Source: Plasmodium coatneyi | Lineage: Eukaryota; Apicomplexa; Aconoidasida; Haemosporida; Plasmodiidae | Reading direction: 5' to 3' | Length of the DNA stretch: 64,000 bases | Assembly (NCBI RefSeq): GCF_001680005.1 | Contig: NC_033559.1 | Span: 620,001 to 684,000, forward strand | Part shown: one piece after another, positions 56,101 through 64,000 of the stretch | Layout: every line of letters starts with the position of its first letter | How positions within the stretch are numbered: position 1 is the stretch's first letter | The notes under the pieces: generated by a model | Databases searched by the model: none | The model's input: only the letters and a program-made list of their open reading frames with translations | What the model was told of the DNA's origin: nothing | Position numbers and translations under genes: made by a program

Positions 56101-59100
56101 AAACATTGCAACCCAAACGACATGTATGAATACATTGAGCGTAGAGTGGAGGAGTTGACTAAACCCATGGTAAAAGCGGGAATAGAATATAAAAAGTGTG
56201 GTTATGGGGTGGATAATGATTATTATATGAAAAATGTAGACCCGTCCCTTAACAGTAAAGAGGAACAATGGAAGGCAAAAATAGTTGAAGGAATAGGGAA
56301 GATGAAATTAGGGGATAGTTGTGGTAAATCCATATATGAAAAAGGTAAGAACAGTATAAAAATACCTAAGGGAAACATACACTCCCTCCTAAGGGAACAG
56401 CCCCCCCAAGGGAACATTACCTTCCTAAGTAGGAAAGGAATAAGCTTTCCTAATGGAGGAAGCAAAAGTATACTTTCCTGGGGAAGGAATAACATTCCCC
56501 CTTAAAGAAGGAAGGAAAGGAACAATACCTTCCCTAAAGAGGAAGGAAGGTTGTGTTAGGGTGGTTGGTGGAAGGAAGGTTGTTAGGGTGGTTGGTGGAT
56601 GAATGGTTGTTAGGTGGGTGGTAGGGTGGACGGAAGGTTTTGTTAGGTGGTTCGAATGAAAGGTTTAGGGGTGGTAGAATGAAAGGATAAGTGTATTAGA
56701 ATGAAGGGTCTAAGGACGTTGTTAGAAGGAAAGGAGGGTCTAAGGAAGAGGAAGGAAAGGGGGAAGTTACTTCCCTGTCATTATTTCACCTTTCATATAG
56801 TGTGTATCGTAGGTACGCACAAGACTTTTAGCTTAATGCTTCTTAATTACATTGAAACCTTCCTTTTTTATTTATTTTTTAGTTCCTGATAAGGAGGGGA
56901 AAAAGCCTACCGCAGCACCGAAAAAACCTTCTGCTGGAGATGACTTTGACCTCGGTAACGCCGTGGTAGGTGGTCCATCACCCAACAAAGCTGGTAGTAG
57001 TGGTAGTTTTTCCGATGCCGATTTAACAGATGGTGTCTCTGGTGGGGAGGCAGGAAATAGAAGGCCTCATGAGGTGGGTGGCAGAACTACCGCTCTTGCT
57101 GCCCCACTTAGTAGCAAGACAGACCCCTCAAACCTTACCCCATACCTTCCTTTGGCCCCTGTCTTCATTGGTTTTTCTGCTATGACTTATTTCCTCTGGA
57201 AGGTAATTAAAAAAAAAAACTAATATAAGAAAAAAGGAAGAAAGAACAGAAAAAAAAGAAAAAAGAAAATATACTTTCCGCAAAGAAAAAAAATAAAAAG
57301 TGAAAGAAAAAAAATAAAAAGTGAAAGAAAAAAAAAAAAAAGAAAGAAAAAAGAAAACAGAAAAAAATATGAAAAACGTGAGAAGAGAAAAACAAAAAAA
57401 AAGGAAAAAAGAAAGAGAAGGAAAAAAAGAAAAAAAAGGAGTGAATAAGGAAAAGAATGTATGAATGAATCAGTGCGGGGGTGTTTGTAGGATTTCGTAC
57501 TTAAGATTAAAGTTGTAGGGTATAGGAACCGCAATAGGGCCTGCTACTTAGTTGCTTAAGGATGGGAAAGAAAGGAAACGAAAAGAAGAAAGGAAGAAAA
57601 AAAAAAAAAACGAGAAGGAAAAAGTGAGGGAGTGTAGGATTTCCTACTTAGGTTGTAAGGTTTCACAGTAAAGGTTAAGATTCCCGGTTATAAGGACAAC
57701 AATATGGCCTGCTACTTAGCTGTTTCATGTTGTAAGGACAACAATGTGGTGGCCTCTTATTTAGCTGTTTCAGGGTGTAAGAACAGCAATATGGCCTCGT
57801 GTTTAGCTGTTTCAGGGTATAAGAACAAGAATGTGGCCTGGTATTAAGCTGTTTTAGGGATGAGTTATGCATCTAAGGTGTGTATACAAAAAAAAGAAAA
57901 AAAAAAAAAAAAAAGGAACGTGAACGTATCAGTGAGTGTGTGTGGCATTTCGCATTTAGGGTGTGAGAGTTCCGCACCTAGGATATAAGTTCCGGTTTTA
58001 GGGTGTGTGTACGATTTCGCATTTTAGGTTGTGTGTGTAGGATTTTTCATTTTAGGGGTGTATGTGCAGGATTTCGCATTTTAGGGTTGTGTGTGTAGGA
58101 TTTCGCATTTTAGGGGTGTGTATGTGTAGGATTTCGCATTTTAGGGTGTGTGTGTAGGATTTCACATTTAAGGCTGTGTGTGTGTAGGATTTCACATTTA
58201 AGGCTGTGTGTGTGTGGGATTTCGCATTTTAGGGGTGTGTGTGTAGGATTTCGCATTTAAGGGGTTTATCTGTGTAGGATTTCCCATTTAGGGATATGTG
58301 TAGGATTTCGCATTTTAGGGGTGTGTATGTTGGATTTGGCATTTTAGTGTTTGAAGTAGTAATTACTGTTGGGTGTGAAGAAAAATTTTGGACCCCTATT
58401 AAGGAAAAATATTCTCCCTTTTTTTTTCTTTTTTTTTTGTTTAGTACTTTGGAATGCTTTGCAAGACAAGAAAACGTCACAGAAGAGCACATCAAGTACG
58501 TGGTCCCTCCTTAAAACAGCAGATTGTTGACCATGTGGACCAACCTGGTCCACGTGAATATACCTTAGTGAAGGAACGCAAACCTCCTTCAACGCCTATA
58601 AAAAGGAGGAAAAGACGGGGCGTTCGTCATCGTCCTGGTCGTCGTGGTGCACGTCGCCGCATGATTATTGATATTCATTTAGAAGTCTTAGACGAATATC
58701 AAAAGGGGGACACCAAACTGGTTCAGGAGGAATTCCTTGCCATTCTTGTTCAAGAATTTATGGGAAGCGTATTCATAAAAGAAGAGAAGGCTCCTAAGGA
58801 ATGTGTTCCTAAGGAAGGAGTTCCTGAGGAACAGGTTCCAAGTTCAGATTCCGGGTTTAGGGAAAAAGACTCTGTTCCTGCGGAAAGTGTTCCTAAGGAA
58901 CAACTTTCTGAAGTTGATGTTCCTAAGGAACAGGTTCCAAGTTTAGATTCCGGGTTTAGGGAGAAACACTTTTTTCCTAAGGAAAGTGTTCCAAAGGAAG
59001 TTGTTCGTAAGGAACAGGTTCCAAGTTCAGCTTCCGCATTTAGGGAGGAAGACTTTCTTCCTAAGGACGAAGTTCCTAAGGAACAGGTTCTAAGTTCGGA

Positions 59101-59305
59101 TTCCGGGATTAGAGAGGAAGACTTTGTTCCTAAGGACGAAGTTCCTAAGGAACAGGTTCTAAGTTCGGATTCCGGGATTAGAGAGGAAGACTTTGTTCCT
59201 AAGGACGAAGTTCCTAAGGAACAGGTTCTAAGTTCAGATTCCTGGTTTAGGATTGATGTTCCTGAGGAACAGGTTCCATGTGCAGATTCCGGGTTTAGGG
59301 TTTAG
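53127..59305 (+). CDS. SICAvar-type variant surface antigen (SICA), six exons
   Basis: Large variant antigen placed on the infected red-cell surface and involved in antigenic variation. Exons: 53127-53225, 53367-54146, 54197-55003, 55141-56344, 56883-57202, 58445-59305; all junctions are in frame, giving 1356 residues. Exon 1 is a short basic leader without a signal peptide. Exons 2-4 carry four related cysteine-rich domains, each with a C-x14-C core (for example CRILNLWLQNYKDKHC); exon 4 holds two. Exon 5 encodes a Gly/Ser/Pro-rich stalk and a transmembrane segment ending in TYFLWK. Exon 6 is the conserved cytoplasmic tail, recognisable by KYFGMLCKTRKRHRRAHQVR and IDIHLEVLDEYQKGD, followed by VPKEQV repeats. 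It is shorter than most family members I know, and intron 2 is only 50 bp. No stop or frame break was found, so it appears intact. Confidence 0.9.
56345..56882 (+). repeat. SICAvar intron 4 with minisatellite
   Basis: A 538-bp intron between the last cysteine-rich exon and the transmembrane exon. Its start reads GGGAACATACACTCCC-like GGGAACA/AAGGGAA units (56370-56550); the middle has GGAAGGAAGGTTGTTAGGGTGGTTGGTGGA repeated about three times (56545-56640); the end has GGGTCTAAGGA units (56700-56760). The first part stays open for about 50 codons after the donor, so intron retention would add a short tail. Confidence 0.75.
57203..58444 (+). repeat. SICAvar intron 5 built of several repeat families
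   Basis: This 1242-bp intron separates the transmembrane exon from the cytoplasmic exon. In order it holds a purine tract (57225-57450), an AATAGGGCCTGCTACTTA box (57530), another purine tract, four units of about 42 bp centred on AATATGGCCTGCTACTTAGCTGTTTCAGGG-like sequence (57690-57850), and twelve copies of a 25-31 bp unit GTGTGTGTAGGATTTCGCATTTTAGGG (57990-58348). A long T-run precedes the acceptor GTTTAG. Almost none of the intron is unique sequence. Confidence 0.85.
59048..59250 (+). repeat. 69-bp coding tandem repeat in the SICA cytoplasmic tail
   Basis: A 69-bp, 23-residue unit running from PKDEVPKEQVLSSDSG through IREEDFV is present in three near-identical copies, preceded by four more divergent VPKE(S/Q)VPxxxSGFRE units from 58800. 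The last copy loses the acidic end and runs into the terminal GFRV. Confidence 0.9.
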
Positions 59306-60028
59306 GGTGTAAGTAAATATATTTTTTTTTTTTTTTTTCGTTTTGTGTATTAAATTGTTTACATGTTCATGTGTAATCACAGTATAAGTGGAAGTGAAAA
59401 AAAAAAATTTTCATCCGCACTTTATTTTGATTTGTTTCGTAAAATTTTTTTTTTATTGAAAGATCCAAAATGTTAAATTTTTTTGTGACAAATTTTTATA
59501 TTTGTAATTTTTTTTTGTTTTTTAAAATTCATGAATATTTCTTTGAAAATATCAGCAACTTTTTCCTTTTTCCGCGCCCCTTTCTGGTAGTATTCTTTCC
59601 TTTTGATCTTATTCAAATACAGGAAAGGAAGCGAAAAGAAAAAATATGAAGAAAAGGAATAAAAAAAAAATAAAGAAAAAAAAAAAGAAGAAAAGGAAGA
59701 AAAGAAATTATAAACATAAAAATTTTTGTAACAAAATGAATAAGCATTTGAATCTTCAATAAAAAAGTTTGCAAACAGCTAACAATAAAATATTAAAAGT
59801 TTGCCAAGAGATCAAAATGAAGTGCAAAAAATTTTTTCTAATATAATTTGATTGCACATTAGAATGAATACATTAGTACAATGAAAAGAAAAAGGAAAGA
59901 AAAAGAAATAAAGGAAAACAGGAAAATGTCAAAATGTCATTTCGCTCCTTACGTTGTATAGACTGCGCAGTTATTTATATTCCTTCCGAAAGGGGGGGAT
60001 AGACATTATATTCATTCAATATATTACA
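59306..60028. other. Convergent intergenic region between SICAvar and KIR
   Basis: About 720 bp, AT-rich, with a T-run at 59319-59338 and a purine-rich GAAAAGAAAAAA tract around 59620-59715. It joins the 3' ends of the two variant genes. No gene is seen. The telomere-like word continues just past the SICAvar stop. Confidence 0.6.
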
Positions 60029-61830
60029 TCACATGTTTTGATAACCTACCATTCCGTGACCCCGTGTATTATTTGTTCTTCCCTCTGTAGACTGTCTTGT
60101 AGACGGTCTTGTATATGTGGCAGTAGAGGAACGTACAGTGGAATTATCCATTAAACTTTCTGTTGCCGAACCCAATATGGAATCGTTCTCTGTTAGAGTA
60201 TCAAGGTCATTCCCCACTGATCTTCTCTTTCTGGCGCTTCTTCTTCCTTCTCCATTAGAATGGTTACCAAACCAAAAAGACCATGGTTTATACTGAAGGG
60301 TTAAAAGGGGAAAGGGTTAAACGAGGTAGGGTATTAAGATGGAAGGGGTTAAAAGGAAAGAGTCTAAGGAGGAGAAAGGAAAGGATGGATCTAAGGGGGA
60401 GGAGGGAAGGAAGGTTGTTATGGGTGATAGTTTTGTTGTTGTTAGTGGTAGGTGGTTGATGGAAGGAAGGTTGTTAAGGGTGGAAGGAAGTTGGTCTTAG
60501 GGGTGGTAGGTGGAAGGAAGGTTGTTAGGGTGGTGGTAGGTGGAAGGAAGGTTGTTAGGGGTGGTAGGTGGAAGGAAGGTTGTTAGGGGTGGTAGGTGGA
60601 AGGAAGGTTGTTAGGGGTGGTAGGTGGAAGGAAGGTTGTTAGGGGTGGTATGTGGAAGGAAGGTTGTTAGGATGGTGGTAGGTAGGTTGTTAAGTGGTAG
60701 GGGTGGTTGGTGGAAGGAAGATTGTTAGGGGTGGTAGGTGGAAGGAAGGTTGTTAGGTTGTAGGGTGGAAAGAAAGGATGGAAGGAAAGAAGTGTCTAAG
60801 GAAGGAAGGAGGTCTGAAGGAAGTGTATATTAGTTATACTGTTAATAATTTAGTTCTTATTTTTTTATTGTTACTATTATTACATACTTTGTATAGGAGG
60901 AATGGTGCAACCGTTAGTCCGAGTGTGCCAAGGATGGAGGAGATGGAAGCAGTAGTTTTAGCTGCAGTTAAGTCTGCTTCTCTTATTGTGGAAGAATCGG
61001 ATTTCTGTGGTGCAGGGGAACATGCCTTTTCCACTTCTTTTACTATAACTGTTGGTTCAGGTTTTGGTTCACACTTCAATTTTAATAGCTTAACCGTATC
61101 ACAATATAGGTCGTACTTACTGTTGAATTCTTGACAATATTTATTATGTTCCGGTCCCTTCTCTGCTTCACAATCTTTCTCTACAGCAGTACATGCTTCA
61201 TGAAATCCCTGTAGATAATCCCACCATTTTCCCGTACAACTGGTTTTACCTTTCTGCAACACCTTCGTTGCGGTTTCATAATCATAGGAAAGTTCGAATA
61301 CTTTTTTCCTGTGATTGAAAATATTTTGGTCAATCTGTTCACAAAGAACTTCACATTTCTGATCCTTATACGCATCATTTATTAATGTACAGATAAATCT
61401 TACGATGCCCCTGATTTGGGCATTCATGGGACTCTTATATAATATATTTAATACCCAATTATACAGGAAAGTACAGGGTACATTATTGAGCGGATCTGTA
61501 TGTCCTTCATACATTTCGTACACATAGCCCATTGCCTTTTCAATTTTATCTTTATAACTATTCATACTGTGATCTGAACCTAGAACGGTCTTTATACCTT
61601 GCGCGCAATCATTTTTGCATTTTTGTTTTTTCCCTTTTTCGTTTTCAAATTTCTCATAGTATTCCGTCCATGAGGGTAATTGCTTTAAAAGTTCCTCCTG
61701 CAAGTATGTAGTTGGCAAAAAAGTTGAATAGGTGTATGTGTAAGTTTTTTCTATATATATATGTATTTTCCTTCCTTTTCTTTCCCCCTTCTGAAATATT
61801 CCTCCTTACATCTACTGTGTCTGTTACCAT
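60029..61830 (-). CDS. KIR family variant protein (pir/vir-like), complete
   Basis: Member of the large subtelomeric-type pir superfamily, thought to be exported to the red cell. Three exons on the minus strand: 61830-61810 (seven codons), 61697-60888 and 60292-60029, all phase 0, 364 residues. Exon 2 opens with EELLKQLPSWTEYYEKF, a KIR hallmark, has about ten cysteines (for example CKNDC, VPCTFLYNWVL, KCEVLC), and ends with a transmembrane segment SILGTLGLTVAPFLLYK. Exon 3 starts YKPWSFWFGNHSNG with a basic RRSARKRRS stretch and continues NDLDTLTENDS, matching the cytoplasmic exon of the family. No signal peptide or canonical export motif is present, as usual for pir proteins. Donor GTATGT and acceptor TTCAG flank the repeat-filled second intron. 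Confidence 0.92.
60293..60887 (+). repeat. KIR intron 2 filled by a minisatellite, G-rich strand antisense
   Basis: The 595-bp intron carries seven to nine units of about 28 bp, GGTGGTAGGTGGAAGGAAGG + TTGTTAGG, between about 60420 and 60760, with GGTCTAAGGAGG-type units at both ends. The G-rich strand is the + strand, antisense to the gene, so the transcript is C/T-rich. The same words occur sense-oriented in the SICAvar intron at 56545-56760. Confidence 0.9.
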
Positions 61831-61852
61831 GGTTCATATATATGTGCATCTA

Positions 61853-61879
61853 TATGTGTGTATAATGTGAGTTTATATT
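61853..61879 (-). promoter_or_regulatory. Start-proximal element of the minus-strand KIR gene
   Basis: On the minus strand this reads AATATAAACTCACATTATAC followed by ACACATAT, and ends about 22 bp before the KIR start codon. It matches the element upstream of the + strand KIR gene at most positions. Confidence 0.5.
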
Positions 61880-63488
61880 AAACTTTTCTATATATTCGAA
61901 AAAAAGTAAGGAAGAAATATGAAGATTGTGCCAGCCTTATGCTTCTAAATACAAAATTTCTCTTATGTGAAAACCATACTACACTTTTGTTAATTCTCGA
62001 ATAGTAGTAGTAGTAGTTATAGCACATTACACATACATTCATATGTGTACGTATACGTATCAGTATCACTGCATATATATATATGTACTTATATATATAC
62101 CGATATATGTATATATATTTTATATATATATATGTATAATGCACATACACATATAAACAACTATATATGTTGGAATGACAAAGTACAGGCAACAAAGTGA
62201 AGTGAAAAAAGAAGTCAAAAAAAAAAAAAAAAAAAGAGGAGGAGGGAGGATGAAACATACACCTCCTTTTTTTTTTTTTTTACACACAACGTTCTTTTAT
62301 TTATGTATTCACTGTACTACCATATTGTATGGTGTGTTGTTGTGCATAGTTCTTCAATGAACATGGTACCACTATTATTTACATACACCGGTTATTAACT
62401 ATATATAAGAATGCAATTCTTCTCCCCTTTTATAATGAGCATTTCATCATGTGATATTAGTAAATATTTCTTTGTTATTAAGAAAAATCATTAAGAAAAT
62501 TGTTAACGTAGATATATATTGTACACAGTTCATCCATATGTGCAGGCAGAGCATATTCTTTCCCCTTTCCCTTCTTCCCTCACCATATGTATACATATGC
62601 ACATATATGTATTCATATGTAATAGGTAGAGTGTGTAAACTTATAGAAGTAAATAAAAATTACATAATAAAAGGAATTACGTGAGTTATTTATGTGAATA
62701 GGAAGGGAGATGTACACATACATTTCTATATAATAACACATTTTTTTACACCATACACCCATTTATTTTATTCATGACTTCTTAGTAGTAATAAAAGTTC
62801 CTTCTTCTTTTCTTTTCTTTTTTCTTTTTTTCTTTTCTTTTCTTCTTCCGTACTTAATTATGATATACAAACAGTTGATCCATATGGGGGAAGAAGATGT
62901 GCACATATTATGTATACTATTTGAGCTCCCCTTCTTCCTCTTCCGGGTGCACATTATATACTTTTTGCACATGTTAATGTGTTCCAACGCGTATGATGGA
63001 CTTCTTTTTTTTTTTTTTAAGAACACTCAGTAATAATAAATTCTTTTTACTTTTTTTCTTCTTTCTCTTTTGACAAATACACCATGAACAACAACCATTT
63101 GTATGAATGAATATATGCACATTATGCACTATTTGAACTAACCTTCACTCCTCGTTCCCTTACCTTTGAATTCATGTTATACTTCTACATAGTAATGTAT
63201 CCTCTGTTTTGTTTTGTTTTGTTTTGTTTTTTTCCTTTTTAACTTCACTATTCCCATACATTTATTCCTATATTTACCTTAATTAAATGTACATATAATT
63301 ATCTTATATATATTTGTATAATGTATAATCATTGTTCCTTGAAAAGTTTTGAGCAGTGTGTGTGGTGTAAGGAAGAGTGAAAAATTTAATATTCCCAATT
63401 CATTTTCATAATTATAGAACGAACAGCATTCTCACATGTTTATTATGAATACATATATATATAGGAAGGAACAACACACATTTCTTAT

Positions 63489-63516
63489 AACATAAATTCA
63501 CATTATATATATATAT
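63489..63516 (+). promoter_or_regulatory. Start-proximal element of the plus-strand KIR gene
   Basis: Reads AACATAAATTCACATTATAT followed by TA repeats, about 32 bp before the start codon. The core ATAAA(T/C)TCACATTATA is shared with the opposite KIR gene. It may be a 5' untranslated element or a transcription start region. Confidence 0.5.
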
Positions 63517-63547
63517 ATAACAGAAGAAAAATATACACATATAAATC

Positions 63548-64000
63548 ATGTCAGCAGGGGTAAGGGAAGAACTTTAAGTTGTTCTTATGCCCGTTTAAAA
63601 TGTTCACAAACACATTGTGTACGGCAAACTTCGATGTGCATATTATAATAAAATCATAGCTAACCACATAGGAACATGTACACTTACATATTTACCCTTT
63701 CTGCCTGCCAATAATTATTCACATTTATAGGACCCACTTTTAAAGCAATTACCCTCATGGACGGAATACTATGATAAATTCGAAAATGGGGGAGGGAGCA
63801 CCACAGTAAACTGTACAACAGAAAATGGTTGCAGCACAGAAGCGGACAGTTATAAATTGGGAACGAGGAGTCTCGGGCAGTATCTGTATCCAACTCAAAA
63901 AGCATTGGCCTATATATATAAAGAATACAGGCAAAAAGAAGAAAAATCAACCCAAAATGTGGCACCAGCCGAATGTACCGCACGCCACTTCTTTTATTAT
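63548..64000 (+). CDS. KIR family variant protein, 5' part only
   Basis: The gene runs off the right edge of the window. Exon 1 is 63548-63559 and encodes only MSAG before donor GTAAGG; exon 2 starts at 63731 after acceptor TTTATAG and stays open to the last base (90 codons seen). It begins DPLLKQLPSWTEYYDKFENG, nearly identical in its core to the start of the minus-strand KIR exon 2, then diverges and includes cysteines in NCTTENGC and an ALAYIYKEY segment typical of the family. The transmembrane and cytoplasmic exons are beyond the window, so it cannot be judged intact. Confidence 0.88.

Larger units (their letters stand above)
61831..63547. promoter_or_regulatory. Shared 5' region of two head-to-head KIR genes
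   Basis: About 1.7 kb between divergent KIR starts, so both promoters must lie here. It is very AT-rich, with TA-dinucleotide clusters (62073-62140, 63501-63520), an A-run (62218-62235), CT-rich tracts (62790-62845) and a TTTTG repeat (63207-63232). Matching elements sit close to each start codon (61853-61879 on -, 63489-63516 on +). No gene was found. Confidence 0.65.

Noticed and set aside
56345..56505. SICAvar exon 4 ending at the TAA at 56503
   Set aside because: The extra peptide is encoded by GGGAACA/AAGGGAA repeats, while the donor at 56344 joins the transmembrane exon in phase 1. A retained-intron product is possible but not the main form.
57990..58348. CRISPR-like array of regular repeats
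   Set aside because: The units are contiguous with no unique spacers, lie in an intron of a eukaryotic gene, and vary by GT-run length: a minisatellite.
60834..60887. KIR ending 18 residues after the transmembrane segment
   Set aside because: The donor GTATGT after LLYK and the downstream exon beginning YKPWSFWFGNHSNG are both typical of the family, so the stop at 60834 lies in an intron.
60778..61134. 118-codon + strand open frame starting in the minisatellite
   Set aside because: It is antisense to the end of KIR exon 2, which has family motifs and consistent splice phases.

Overview
The window is nuclear DNA of a malaria parasite of the simian clade, most likely Plasmodium knowlesi or its close relative P. 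coatneyi. The evidence is a gene with the terminal cytoplasmic exon typical of SICAvar, two genes of the KIR (vir/pir-like) family, interstitial arrays of the Plasmodium telomere heptamer GGGTT(T/C)A, short GT..AG introns, long poly-A/poly-T tracts between genes, and moderate AT content with lysine/asparagine-rich protein inserts. I cannot separate the two species from the sequence alone.

Left part, about 0.6-49.4 kb: an ordinary conserved core with ten genes: a conserved protein of unknown function (+), a large kelch protein (-), a three-exon membrane-anchored unknown protein (-), the GPI mannosyltransferase PIG-M in eight exons (+), an N-terminal-motor kinesin (+), an HSP20-family chaperone (+), a 1457-residue unknown protein (-), an MCM8-type helicase interrupted by a homopolymer frameshift (-), a four-exon DnaJ protein of the Pfj4 type (+), a mitochondrial bS18-like ribosomal protein (-) and an LSD1-like histone demethylase with a C-terminal PHD finger (+); counting the DnaJ and S18 genes separately this makes eleven. 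From memory this order matches the P. falciparum chromosome 12 segment containing PIG-M, kinesin, HSP20-like, MCM8, Pfj4 and LSD1, where MCM5 follows LSD1.

Right part, about 50.0-64 kb: after LSD1 the sequence changes abruptly. A triplicated ~58-bp repeat and a GGGTCTAAGGAGGAAGG repeat lead into 1.2 kb of degenerate telomeric heptamers, then purine-rich and telomere-like repeat blocks, then a six-exon SICAvar-type gene (+, 53127-59305), a complete three-exon KIR gene (-, 60029-61830), and the first two exons of a second KIR gene (+, from 63548) that runs off the window. The KIR genes stand head to head. This is a variant-antigen island inside a chromosome, next to housekeeping genes.

The most unusual signals are in the island. 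Repeat families are shared between intergenic DNA, a SICAvar intron and a KIR intron, always with the G-rich strand on + whatever the direction of transcription. The SICAvar tail exon itself contains telomere-like words, and its stop codon lies inside one. Four SICA domains share an exact C-x14-C spacing, two of them fused in one exon. The two divergent KIR genes share a short element just upstream of their start codons.
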